This document shows, in pieces, positions 45,499 to 57,351 of a stretch of 64,000 nt of DNA (within the stretch, counting starts at the first letter, position 1; every line of letters starts with the position of its first letter). Under the pieces are notes generated by a model. It did not search any database. It saw only the letters and a list, made by a program, of their open reading frames with translations, and was not told the origin of the DNA. The stretch comes from Xylogone sp. PMI_703 (lineage: Eukaryota; Ascomycota; Leotiomycetes). The stretch spans positions 8,742,001 through 8,806,000 of the forward strand of contig JAJTUQ010000001.1 in the NCBI GenBank assembly GCA_021399445.1, in the 5' to 3' direction. Made by a program: the position numbers and the translations under genes.

Positions 45499-46053
45499 AA
45501 TCGTTTTTGGAGCGACCCCTACCATCTTTGATATTGTCCTTTTGAGTTCTTGGTCATAGCTCGTTATAACAATAAGATAATAACCATTAAGCAAGACAGT
45601 TTATCTCATCCAAAAGATTCTGCCTCATCTGAAACTCGACCTTTGCCATTTACTAGGGGCGGAGAAAGTAGTTCAAACAGTTTATAGTAAAGATCTGGAT
45701 TATCATGATGTTATCACTCTTGGACCATCTCTCCTTCATGAAAGGCTCCGCGCTGCTCTTTATGGCATGCGTCCTAGCCTATCCAATGGGTCTGTTAGTT
45801 AGGCTATGGGTTGGTTAATAGGCTATGAAATGGAACAATATATTTCGCTATTATGATGAAGCAACTTAAGTCAATTGTTACTAGCCCCAAATAGCAATGC
45901 GAGCTATATGCACTGACTACCGTACACAGTCTCAGTAGAAGAGATACGTGTAAATACATGCATTCTACAGCTAACTAATCTAGAACCACTTTTTTATGTA
46001 ATCATTCCACTATTGTATGTTTTACTTTCCTCCAACAAACGATCCGCCCGGTG
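45499..46053. other. Intergenic, no gene seen
   Basis: No supported gene. A short frame near 45716-45830 has a hydrophobic start but no further support. Confidence 0.45.
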
Positions 46054-46164
46054 ACAGTGGTGGGAAAAAAATTCAAAAAAATTCAATAATATTTAATTTA
46101 ATTTAATTACCAGATTTTGAAAAAGTAATTAATTAGTAATTAAATTAAATTAATTCCAACACTG
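46054..46164 (+). mobile_element. hAT-type MITE
   Basis: A 111-bp AT-rich hairpin with imperfect terminal inverted repeats (ACAGTGGTGGGAA at the left, complementary to TTCCAACACTG at the right) and a TTAATTTAATTTAATTA-type inner palindrome. It is flanked by an exact 8-bp duplication GCCCGGTG (46046-46053 and 46165-46172). CAGTG ends and an 8-bp target duplication are hallmarks of hAT transposons. It is too short to encode a transposase, hence non-autonomous. Confidence 0.8.
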
Positions 46165-46432
46165 GCCCGGTGTCCGTAAAGCTCCGATTGTACCGTATAT
46201 TCTCAAATCTACTAGAGTTATACCATCCGGGGGGGGACGGACCTTGTGTCAGCCGCTACCCATACAAAAGGAGTTCAAGATCCTTGTATAATCGACACAA
46301 TCTAATACGTGTTAGGCTAGCCTAACTCTGGTAGATGTGAGAATATACGGTAGTGCTATTCTGCGACTGAAGATCTGACCGGAAACGAGACACTTCCTTG
46401 AATGTTTCCCCTTGGCACCAAGAGTTGTATTA

Positions 46433-47920
46433 CTATCCCCCCCCCATAATACTTGTCACCCACAAAGGCCCTGGTAAGGGCTTGAGCCAGGGAGGTAGCC
46501 GGGGGGGTGTCAGCTTACGGCTCGTATCGTAATTATCTGCTGGAGAGTATTTGTAAGTATATTTCTATAAGAATTCCTATTACAGTATACTTCTTACTAC
46601 TCCTTGTTTTTGTACAATCATGATCGAAGGTAAACAACTTAATTTCTAATACTTTGTTGGACCTCCGTTAACAATAATCACAATTTTACACCTATCCCAC
46701 TAACTATTGTACAGATTCTGAATATATGAATCAGGAACAGCATTCTAAGCCTGTCTGATTATTTCCCTCAACTCCTCCAAAGGTATAGAAGCTACATTAT
46801 ATCTTACGTGCCAGTAGTGTTCCTGAATCTAATTTTTCGTTCAATTCCACACATACTCAATTAAATTCAGGTCTGGAGAATATCTAAGCCACTTGATATT
46901 TTGAATATGACGTAATTTAAGATTTCTGGCTGTCAACCGTGATCTGTGTAAAAATGTATTATCGTGCATGTAAGTCATCCAAGGATATTGAGCCATAAGT
47001 ACCTCGAACTCTGAGAGTATATATCGATCATATTTCTCTGAATTCATCTTGCCCCATTCTTTCTTCCAGAACTTAGCTGGCTCCTTTTTACCTGCTATAA
47101 TTGAGCCATGGAATATCCAAGTAGGCGTTTTCGAATATTTGTGTTGAACTACACCAATATCAAGTCGATCAGAGCTATCCTTTTTCACTGTAGCATATGT
47201 CGTTGTATGTGCTTTTTCCATAGCCCAAACCTCGTCTGTGAATATCTGACTCTATAGCCGTTGTAGTGTCCAAGTTACTGCTACTTCAGCAAAGGCAACA
47301 CGCTCTTTACACACTTCCGGGTCTTCCGAATATCTCTTTTTTGTGGTTGTCCTCCGGCAATAACCAAGAAGATCGAACGCTGTATGAATTGCCATTTCTC
47401 CAATATCTTGTAATCTAAGCTCGGGAGCTCTCTGAGGGATTTGACGGTATGGTATTCGACGGTGTGAAGGGGAAGCTTGAAGTTAACGATCAAGGTCAGC
47501 TCTTTTGGGTGAATCAAGGAGTGAACCACGGCCACACTTCTTTTTCTGAGGGGTGAGTGGGTTTTTTCTGGTATATATGATTTGTTTTTTGGTGACGTGT
47601 AACGTTCGTTGGATTTCCTCATATGTGTGACCAAATAGAAGAGCTGTTTTGATTGCAAGCCGGTCGTCGCGTGTAGTCATACAACTGTTTTCCCTCTGAG
47701 GGCGTTGATTCACGAAGGGGTCGTCCATGTTTTGGTGTATACCGAAAAAATAGTAGTATGAAGTACAGTATAGTAGAAATTATTATAAAAAGTACTTACA
47801 AATACTTTCTGACAGGTAATTAGAGAATACGAGCCGTAAGCTGACACCCCCCCGGCTACCTCCCTGGCTCAAGCCCTTACCAGGGCCCCTGTGGGTGACA
47901 AGTATTATGGGGGGGGATAG
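46433..47920 (-). mobile_element. Tc1/mariner element with long inverted repeats
   Basis: A 1488-bp element bounded by CTATCCCCCC...GGGGGGATAG and flanked on both sides by the TA target duplication (46431-46432 and 47921-47922). Terminal inverted repeats of roughly 125 bp (46433 to about 46557, and about 47796 to 47920) match closely in opposite orientation. The interior carries a degraded DD34E transposase on the minus strand. It is inserted between two UstYa-family genes. Confidence 0.9.
46751..47728 (-). pseudogene. Tc1/mariner transposase, nonsense-mutated
   Basis: Start MDDPFVNQRPQ at 47728, then a helix-turn-helix region (AIKTALLFGHTYEEIQRTL). The catalytic parts are FTDEVWAMEKAHTT and MHDNTFLHRSRL...YSPDLNLIEYVWN, with 34 residues between the second Asp and the Glu (DD34E). 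Reading the same frame through reveals in-frame stops, including TAA after KRADLDR, TAG before SQIFTDE, and TGA/TAG where family Trp codons are expected after EYVWN. These are G-to-A or C-to-T style changes, so the copy is inactive and RIP is the likely cause. Confidence 0.82.
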
Positions 47921-48899
47921 TATTAGTTCCCATGAAGATTTTGTTCCCAATAGGTTCAAAGGCTGGAAGCCCAGAAATACGCGGTCGCTTAACTTCATGG
48001 ATACAGGACAACCTTCTCCGAATAACTGGTGAACTGCTCATGTCAGACTTCAAATTCAGGGCAGCAAAACCTTGCAAAATGCACGGGAAGGTGGACGCGA
48101 TGCCGACACATATTGGTGGAAGGTGGCGATAGTATCTCTAACCACTACACGTACGAAAGATACTGTTTCCCGCTGATGAAAAAGAGTTTCTCCGACGAGC
48201 GCAAGCCGAGTACACATTGAGTAGTAAATAATCATATTATGCAAGGGTTTTATGCCGAAAGCGAATGACAAGCTGTAAGTATTTGGCATAACTTAAATCT
48301 TACCAGTGCTGTACTTGTTTGCAACTTGGCCTCACCGAACCTGACATGGGCGGCATTTTAAGCATAAAATAAGGCATCTATTAGTGGGGGTTGTCGACCA
48401 GAGCGACTGCCTAGTTGGTTATAATGCTCACAGACCAGAGGATCTTATTATTGGTAAGAACAAGTCTGGCTGCTAAATCTCAAGGGTTAGAACGAATACA
48501 GCTAGCCTAATAGGGTTATATGTCCGAGGTCATACTGGAGGAAGGAGCTAGAGTGCGTATATTTACGAGGCATTGTTCGTAGTATGGTGTCAGACTTCGT
48601 GGGTGGATATACTTGATGCTGTGGCACAGTGCACTTTACTCAGCTAACTCAATTTACAGTGCTGCACATAAGCAATCCCCAACGTAATGTATATCCCGGC
48701 TTAATTTTGTCAGAAACATTCGTTCGATATACTGCACATTGTGAGAATCTTGGGTATCTTGAATTATCCAACCTTGCGATGAAACTGCAGTGCTACCCAC
48801 TACACAGTATACCTCTATACTTGCATGAACAGCTAGCTCACGCCATATTGTCTTTCATCAGTTAAACAAGTAGTTGACACCAAAACCTTTAGCAAACGA
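47921..48899. other. Intergenic, no gene seen
   Basis: Flank between the transposon and the divergent UstYa-like gene. No supported gene. Confidence 0.5.
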
Positions 48900-49577
48900 A
48901 TGATAATTCCGCCCGAAGTCTTTTCTACAATTTATCTCAAGATTATGGCACGTTATTCACTATTGAGATCGGAAATCAGCGAAGACAATCTAAAACCCGG
49001 CCATGAATCCAGAATCTTGAGTTTCAATTATTTGGTTCTGAAAGGATTAATTCTTTGCCTCGCGTTGTATGGCTGTTTTGATCTTGGGAGGAAAGCATGG
49101 ATGTCCTGGGATCGCGGAAGCTCCTGTTCTTGTGGCCAGTCGCCGGCTGAAGCTATCATTCGAGGTTGCAAATTCGATCCATATGCAGCTGCTTGGCTGC
49201 CAGATCATTGTCGTGATGATGACCAGATTCAAGAATTCTGGCAGATGGAAATGCTCGCCAATAGCTCTTGGAGTTTCTACGACCACACAAGCAAGAAACA
49301 GCTCACAGTTGAAGAAGTCTCGATGATGGCCGGTGTTGTCAAGGATCATCATAAGAGTGAAGCCTTGGTGACGACCACTACAAATTGGCATCATATGCAC
49401 TGTCTCTACGTTCTACTGAAAGCATTTCGGTCAAAGCACACCGGAATAATAATGGAGCCCAGATATACAGAAGACCACCATGCTACACATTGTGTCAAAA
49501 GTGTTTATGGTTGGATCAGTGCACAGCCTGCTGCACGCGTAGTGGATAGCGAATCTGAAGTTGATATATACGCATAA
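48900..49577 (+). CDS. Divergent UstYa-like membrane protein 2
   Basis: A single-exon frame of 225 residues. One membrane segment lies at about residues 44-60 after a polar N-terminus. The luminal part has Cys pairs (SCSCG), a GCKFDPYAAAWLPDHCRDD segment, then a histidine-rich NWHHMHCLY (163-170) and DHHATHC (192-198). The two HxxHC-like motifs recall UstYa, but the conserved surroundings differ (no DYxRQ). It belongs to the fungal family often found beside DUF3328 genes, with GCxxD..A..W..HC. An alternative start MARYSLLRSE at 48945 fits the family's usual N-terminus equally well. Inferred role: partner or alternative oxidase in core modification. Confidence 0.75.
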   Translation: MIIPPEVFSTIYLKIMARYSLLRSEISEDNLKPGHESRILSFNYLVLKGLILCLALYGCFDLGRKAWMSWDRGSSCSCGQSPAEAIIRGCKFDPYAAAWLPDHCRDDDQIQEFWQMEMLANSSWSFYDHTSKKQLTVEEVSMMAGVVKDHHKSEALVTTTTNWHHMHCLYVLLKAFRSKHTGIIMEPRYTEDHHATHCVKSVYGWISAQPAARVVDSESEVDIYA

Positions 49578-51911
49578 TATTATTGTTAATTTCTCTCCTT
49601 TTTCATCTTCTTTTGGATTTAAACCGGCTTCAGCTATTATTTAAAGAAAGGGACGTATTAAGGTATAATTCGGAGAACCCCATCTGCTGAAAGTATTCAA
49701 TCAGAGCTGCCCATCCGCCTATGAAGAAACAATTGACTCCTAGCTTAGGCCTGCGATTACAGGATATTTGTATACCTTATTCCTGATGTATGGGGTTTAG
49801 CTGTAACACTAGAAAGTATGGTAATACCTTCGTGGCCATTGAGTGATACATGATGCGGAGATAGTAGATGTTTATCGAAATCCTTTATAGAAGTCTTACG
49901 AGCAAAATTGTGGTTAAAAACCTTAATCTACTTGCTCTTTTATGATTCCCACTCAGCTCCCGAATACCATCCTAGGATGCTACCTTGTATCTTAATGGCA
50001 TATTAACTATATATTCATCGAAGAGGATAATGATCATTTGAATCAAATTGAATCGTTGTCGGCTGATCCCGACAGCTTGGAGCCCTACAGAACCTAAGTA
50101 ATTTGGGGCTGACGGTTAAAAAATCAAACTGCGAAGAGAACTCACGGATCCAAGCATGTGTACTGCGATTACACGTGTATAATATTGTAAGAGTACATTG
50201 GGAAGTAGAAATCCTGGGTAGTGCGCGTACCCCCTGAATATGGGGCCTTACGCTGCCGAAATCATAAAGAAACAACAAGAAGCAGCCGAGGCACTGGTGC
50301 AACTAGGATTACTTAATATCCACAATCATGTAAACCCCCCCTACCGGTGGGTTTATCTTACTTGTGTCCATAATACTGGCGAGCCACTTAAATTCGTCCC
50401 AGGCCCCCCCTAATCATGCATGAACTGAGTTGGTGCCCACCGTATTACGATATTAATTTCAGTCTTAGTCCCTGAACATCGAACTATTGCTCTCGCTTGT
50501 AAGGCCAAGTTATTCGTGAACAGGATCAACCGATTCGGAAAGTATTCGAAGGGTAATATGATATTTAGTGCTGTTGTACAAAAGTCAGTTATTCAAGTTT
50601 GATAAGTTAATTACATAACACAGTACAAAATCAAGAAAAAACCCATCGGAAAGACGTAAAGGTGACCAACGGCCATCAACTGTGAAACCATGCCTTCGGC
50701 GTCTGTAGGGTTAACCAGGGCAAGGGGGTCGATAATACGGTAACGAGAAACCAGTGGAGTGTCCAACTAAGCATATGGCAAGCAGCCGCAATTCGGGACC
50801 GAAATGACGAAAAAAATACTTTACTGACCCTCGGGACCTGCGGACTTACAGCACTTATTTCATCCACTACCGGCCTGCCATAGGCTATTCATTCTAGGAA
50901 TAGTTATGTGCTCGGCACCTTGAGCTCCTCAAAAAAAAACTTCACATGGCGAAGCCGCACTTTCAGCGACTATTGTTCAAACAGCGCCGAACTTATCACC
51001 TATGTGTGCTTACAGTTCATATTTGATAATAAGATCCGGAAACAGTTATAGTGGATAGGAGCCTTATTTTACCAAACTTCTTGAAGTTAATTGACAATTA
51101 AAGTTAATGAATTGAGTAAGAGATGGTTAAAATGTACTTCGTAATGAGTTTTGGTGTGGGAGAGGTGACATCGTGTCGGTGATTTACCGACAATAAGTCC
51201 GGCTGCGATTTCGATGTCACCTTCCGCTTCGTAAAGTGTAGTCAGCGGAGAATTGACGATTGGCATAAGGCATACGGAAAAGAGTAGTTAAGTATTGCAA
51301 AGTAGGGGAGACTTTCACTTCTCCTTATTAGGTAAGTAACTTCTCAATTTTGTGTCGACTTAACCAAACTTGGCGGCTTTTACAGCCAAGCTTGCCAGGT
51401 ACTGTAATATCATTATTCGGGGTTATCCCCTATTAGTATTGGGCAAATACTCAATCGCTGGCCTTCCGTAGGTCTGACGCACTTTGCTGACGCGCCTACC
51501 ACTACGTGTGGCGAGCTTGGCTAAGATATCGTGGATATGTAAGGTTTTAGGCTGTTTTAAATTTTATCAATGATATCAGTTACAGGGTACTCCAGTAAGA
51601 TGCTAAATTCTCGTCGGTAGCTTACACGAACCCTGGCGGCATGTTCTTACCGGGAGCGGCTTTCCCGGCCGGCGAAAGGAATACCGTTGATATGCACGTC
51701 CCATAGTACAACCTGGCTATAGGACGCGGCATCATTAACTTGATCAAGAGCAAAAATAGACAGTTGCAATAGGAAAATGTACTAGCTTCCAGGACTGTTA
51801 CTACAATTCCGCTTAGATTTCAAGATTGCTCTGTCGTTAAGCATCAGAAACAAAGATAACTCGACCGTAGACTTTTATTTCTGGCTAGCTTTTGGCACAT
51901 AGAACCGATAA
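49578..51911. other. 2.3 kb intergenic, no gene seen
   Basis: Only short frames with no recognised motif (for example 50015-50302, 50676-50867). No supported gene. Confidence 0.45.
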
Positions 51912-53968
51912 ATGGGTAAGAACTCTTCCAGCCAAGTAATTGATAATAAATGAGCAATCAAGATATTGATTTGCATTTTAGGTGGCTCTCGAAGCCTTAG
52001 CGGATGTTGGACGTGTCGATTACGCAAGAAAAAGTGCGATGAGGAAAGGCCATTCTGTAGTACCTGTAGCTCACTGGGGTTATACTGTGATGGTTATGAA
52101 GAGGTACCCTCTTGGAAAGATGGGCATTCCAAAGAGAGCCGATATCTTGCCATGATCAAGTCACACATTAAAAGTAATTTCAGGAGGAAATGTCTACTTC
52201 GAGCGCAGGCAAAACGTCATAATCACATGCATACTGAGGGTGAAGGTTATGATCACGCTATAGAGGCACTTACTCCTCCTCAAAGTGTTTGTATGCCGGC
52301 AGGTAACTCCCATAACGATGTAACCCTACCGACAATAGAGGGTAACGGGGCCGTACGACGAGAGTCTACGGAGAAGCCAACCCTGGAACATGGTTTGTTT
52401 GGTATTCCTCAATGAGAAACTATCTGCTGATGTATTATAGGGCTACAATCTGTGGATAATACCATTAGAGGACACCGGGGTATTCTCGCTGACGAATCGC
52501 AGAATGTTGTCTGGCTCAGTTTAATGAACACTTCTTCAGCTCTAAAATCAGTCCCACAGCTATCATTGCCTGATGTGGGCACTAGCCAACTAAAATGTCT
52601 CTCAGCCTCAGCTATCGATACGTCGACTTTGAGTAGTGACAGTGTCAGTTATGATATCCGGCGCTCGAAAGCCCGGGAATCAGAACTTGTCATGTATTAT
52701 ATTGACACCGTATTTTACATCCAGTTTCGTTTTTACTCGTTCGCATTTAGGACAGATCGGCGCGGCTGGCTTCATGAGTTACTGAGTGAAAAACCATTTT
52801 ATAATGCCTGTCTTAGCCTTAGCTCGTATGCTGATGCTATGCTACACACGGAGATAGCAATTGAAAAAGAAGTGAAGTTACGAGAAAGTGACGAATACTT
52901 CTCTAAAGCTATTGCTGAATTGAATTGTCGTCTACAAAGTCAGTTTAGAGGGGCGGTTCCGTCTAGAGATGACATAAGTATTGTTATGTGCATCATTCAA
53001 CTAATATCTCTAGAGGTATGGAGACTTATTATGATATAAAAAAATACTATTTGACTCTGATTATTTATTAGCAATTTCAAGGAGGCAAAGGCAACTGGAA
53101 AATACATTTACAGGCCGCCATAAATCTCCTGCATCGTCTTACCCCAGTATTAGAAAATTTGATGTCAGCTACTAAAGCGTCGACTGGCATTCCAATCCAC
53201 TCCAAAGGAAGAAACCCAAATTTCTGGCATTTAGAAGAAATGCTTTTGAAATTTGCCTTTGCTATATTCTTGTGGTTTGAAACAATTGCTTGCACATTGG
53301 AAAAGTTTCCTTCATCACTCTTCCAGTCATGCAAACATCTTTTAGAGCCTAACCTTATAGATTTGACGTGGGTAACAGGTTGTGAAAACTGGGTTTGGCT
53401 ACAGATATCAGAGATAGCAGCTTTACAATCCTGGAAAGATGACTGCCAGCAGCTGGACATATTAAGCTTGAGAGAATTGACTCGAAGAGCTACAGCAATT
53501 GAAAACAAATTAACAAAAAGGGATGAGAATAGGACTGAAAGTGTGGGACGTATACCTTCCATGTCGCCCACTGGCATCGATCTGCATGATATAAGTGCCA
53601 CCATTACGAGAATATTTAGTTTAGCTGCATTGACATACCTCCATGTTGTTGTCTCTGGTCCCAATCCTAATTTACCAGAGATCCAGTCGACCGTATCCAA
53701 AACCCTGGCCAAATTAAAGGAATTGAACGATCGGCGCTTGATTAGAAGTTTGGTATGGCCATTTTGTGTGACAGGGTGTCTAGTGGAAAAGAAAGACCGG
53801 ACGACTATCAAGAGCCTTTTGATCGGGACCTCACTCGAGGAACCGGGTAATCTATGGTCCGCTTTTCGAATCATAGAAGAGTGCTGGAAGATGAGAGACA
53901 GCAAGCAGGGACACTGGGAATGGAGACGTGCTATGGCTAGTTTGAATGAGCACGTATTTCTCATTTAG
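51912..53968 (+). CDS. Zn2Cys6 transcription factor, candidate cluster regulator
   Basis: Four exons: 51912-51915, 51982-52401, 52441-53015 and 53072-53968, giving 631 residues with consistent phases. The first exon is only ATGG. Splicing it through a GTAAG donor to GTGGCTCTC makes MGGSRSLSGCWTC..., which is the usual short N-terminus before the zinc cluster. Cluster cysteines are 10, 13, 20, 27, 30 and 37 (CWTCRLRKKKCDEERPFCSTC). The long C-terminal part has the helical fungal regulator region (YYIDTVFYIQFRFY; QFQGGKGNWKIHL; FWHLEEMLLKFAFAIFLWFETIACT). No frame damage. It sits between UstYa-like genes 2 and 3 on the same strand, so it is the best candidate for the RiPP pathway regulator. Confidence 0.85.
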
Positions 53969-54765
53969 CGGGCATGTTTATTATAACCGGAATGAGATTG
54001 GGTTGATTCATGTAAGATAAATCTAGATCTACCGTGATATCTGTAATTGAATTCTGGGAAATAAACCTCTTGTGGCTCCTAGGCGAGAGGCACGAGGGGG
54101 CATTTTAAGCTATTGACTTTTGCGTCAAACTATCGAATAAGTTAATCAGTCTCCGTCATTTTGCGAGTTCAATTTAAAGAACTTGAAGCCAGGCTTCCCA
54201 GTCATATAGGAGGAAGCGTCGTCAGGTGTATGTACTAATTCAAAGAAATTGACTCACGGTTATGGCCATAACTCCCAAACTTACGCTAATAATTAGCTTG
54301 TATCAACAGCTAGGTAACATAATACTTCCATATTTGTATATTGTCTTCGATTATTTACTGGCGCTAATGCTGCGGATGATGAATTGGGAACAATATATGG
54401 ATGCGGGAGGAAAAAACTCGCCTCGCCTTTCCTAAGATGTCAAGAGCTACGCCAAGGGTTCGGAATTCTAGAAATCTTATGTAAATAGTCCTGGTTGCTC
54501 GCGACGGCTTTCCGGATTATTCGCAATTATATGTGCTGACAACTACTTTAACCATTTCCTTCTTTACAGCTGTTCACTTGTTACGATTTAGATTCTTCCT
54601 GTGTACGACGAGGAGCTGGCATTATTATATCGAATTCCATATCATCCATGCAGCTCAACGTAACACATTCGGTGTGTTGTACCTAGCTCAGCCTGCCATC
54701 TAAGGAGGCCATATTTACGAGCTATTATTTCGCAGTTCTCTCTCAACCTTGAGCGCTTAGCAGCT
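53969..54765. other. Intergenic promoter region
   Basis: No supported gene; upstream region of UstYa-family gene 3. Confidence 0.5.
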
Positions 54766-55706
54766 ATGAGTGACTACGATGTAGAGGAAGATGCTCTGTC
54801 GGAAGATAAAGCAGAGACCTGGAGATCACTGCTCGACGGAACAATAAAGCGCCAGCAGCTTGCATGCGGAGGCAAACGATGCCAATGTAGTCCTGGCCGA
54901 GAATTGAGAATTACAGACATCGCCAGCATAATTCTGTTTTGTTTGTCAGTTGTTTTCGTCATATCTGCCCTTCGAATATCAAAACAATGCGGAAGTATTT
55001 CTCACTTTTAATAGTAGTTGCAATACTGCGAAAGTTGAATGGCTGATTTAAAGTTCTAGTTAGTATTCATGAGGAATTGTTGACAGTGCGATTTATGCCT
55101 GATGAATTATACAATCCTCCGCTAAGAACGCAAGAGAGCGACCTTGCGTGGACCTCTTATCCAACTGGGGGTCTGTAAAGATGTATATTCCACACTTTTC
55201 TATTTACTTACTAACTATTCATTCATTAGGGTATGTGTTAATCAATGATTCAGCAAGAAATATTGCACCGCCGTCCCTCGTCAGGGATGATCTTGGGGGC
55301 ATGCTTTATTCGGTGTCCGGCTTCCATCAAGTACATTGTCTGTATGTTACAGTGCCCTTCACATTTGAAAATCGTATACTGAATTTATTCCAGAGCCATA
55401 ATTCGAAACGCTTGGTTTCTCGTTCTTGAAAATGGACCAGATGCATTGGATAAAACAGAGGCATTTCCGCATCATCCACATGGTGATCCGCTCGCGCCAC
55501 ATGTCCAACACTGCTTCGACTATCTTCGTCAAAGCCTTTTATGCCATGCTGATAACACCTTGGAACCATTTGTAAAGAGTGACGGCTTCACCTTAACAAA
55601 CCGTGGGTCTAGTGGTTGGGGAGCAGTTCACCAGTGTAAAAGTTGGGATTCGCTCTCCAAGTGGGTTGAGGAACACGACGCTTTAACACACGGGTGGGAG
55701 GGATAG
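54766..55706 (+). CDS. UstYa-family (DUF3328) oxidase 3
   Basis: Four exons (54766-54994, 55060-55170, 55230-55341, 55394-55706) give 254 residues with consistent phases. A cytosolic N-terminus with an acidic start (MSDYDVEEDALSED) precedes one membrane segment at about residues 49-69. The luminal domain contains GGYVLINDS and GFHQVHCL (HQVHC at 146-150, split by an intron right after Cys, as in family genes), then IIRNAWF, and finally HVQHCFDYLRQSLLCHADNTLEP from residue 187. The middle stretch between the membrane segment and HQVHC is short and lacks the usual YxGxPxxxxDxxW form, reading YNPPLRTQESDLAW instead. No stops or frameshifts. Confidence 0.87.
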
Positions 55707-57351
55707 TGTGAACCAGTTATCTTATAGAACGGCGACTCAGCAGCTGAAATTTTGGGTCTGAAATAACATTGTGTGAGCTAAGTAGCGCATTAAATTTCAT
55801 GAATAATGATTCTGGAGTTCTACACAAGACAGGATAAACTATAAAGTTTTATTATTTCAAGTTTCTATATCTTACTTGAGTCATCTAGGGATTCTGGTAT
55901 ACCGATCTATGTGATCTATTTTATTATAATGTATTCTCCGCAATCCTCCAGAATCCAAGCTTTTGTGTTCTTGTGAACATACAAGTGCAAGAAATATCAA
56001 GGCTATACATTCCCCTTGATAGAATTGGCGTTGTAATAGTTATCATGTGGCCTTTGCCAGTTATGGAAATAAAACTCCCTGGCCTGCATATTTTGTTGAT
56101 TACCACCTGTCATCAAAGAACAACGCCCTGGATAGAGTGTGCACAATTCTTTCTTTGTTTTTGTGTGTACAACCTTGAATATGCACTAATCCTGGGGCCT
56201 AGTGTGGTCAAGTTGGTATCTATAGAGAAACAACTATGTGCAGGTAACCTGCTTACACTTTGCAATGGGTTATTAAAGAACAAGTGAGGTAGAGCTGCCA
56301 TGGCCTGTCTCCATTGTTACAGGTGTATGTAGCAAAGGGTGTTTGAATATACCAAACTACTTAAGATTAATGAAGCTAGCATTAGGTAGAAGTTGAATTG
56401 AAATGTCATATTCACTATGTAAATAATTTCACGCAATCCACTAGTGGCACATAAATACGACGTGTGGTATTTGCTGTAGCAAAAATCTTGAGAATGGGTA
56501 CAATCGGACACAAAATGCCTCATAGTGAGGGTCTGGTCTGCATTCCGAAGGTCTATATGAGTCAGCACTACTTGTGGGTTGTAACTACTGTAGAAGTGTA
56601 GCTTTGGATGAGTTTGGAAAGGCGAGCCGGATCTTAACGAGCTCGTGTAATATTTCCGAATATAATGAATTCGTCTTATGCAACTAAGCACTCTTAATAA
56701 TATATATCATCGCCGACAGGGACTAGGCATAACTGGACCTGATATCAGTTTTCACGAAATTTGAAAAGGTGAGTTGGATCTCACAATAAAACTCAACATG
56801 TTTCCTTTATGGTGTCTAGAAATGTAGACTCGACTTCTTTCATTAGCCAATTGGACTCGTCGCTCAACCTAACACTACTGCTGATAGATGCCTATAATAT
56901 ACAATCACGTAATTGTATCCCGAGAGATATCTATTGGCCTGAGCTAAATCCACTCATAGTGCGTAGATTTAGAGGGGCTACGAGTGGATTTAGTTCGGGC
57001 CTGCCTATTTGATGTCGGGAGTGTTCAGCTGAGCGACGTGCCCGATTGGCTTGAATACAGGTCTGGTCAAGAGGATCCATATATTAAGTGCAAGCATAAC
57101 TGTTCTGACATAGTGGTACATTAGTAGCTCCATGACTAGTCATTAAAGTTTGTACAGGCATAAAGGTACGAGTTCCCTTTGCGGTTGAGTTCAGAGGTTG
57201 AGTTATATTTTCTTCCGGGGGTTTTATACACTGCTGTATCTCTTATCCCCGGACTATACTATTGCTCCCACGACCGGTAACTTCACTGTCTTCACTCTGT
57301 GTAGTATCCTCTAACGGGATATTATAACCATAGCGATTTGAGGTATATATA
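55707..57351. other. 1.6 kb intergenic, no gene seen
   Basis: Frames at 55973-56287 and 56317-56691 lack motifs and are A/T-biased. A small palindrome (CACTCATAGTGCG / TACGAGTGG type) lies near 56950-56990. No supported gene. Confidence 0.45.

Noticed and set aside
45716..45830. Short frame with a hydrophobic start, a possible second secreted peptide gene
   Set aside because: No repeat core, no Lys-Arg sites and no supported splice to a second exon.
53077..53964. 295-residue minus-strand frame opposite the regulator's last exon
   Set aside because: The plus strand encodes a recognisable fungal regulator with matching splice phases. The antisense frame has no family features.
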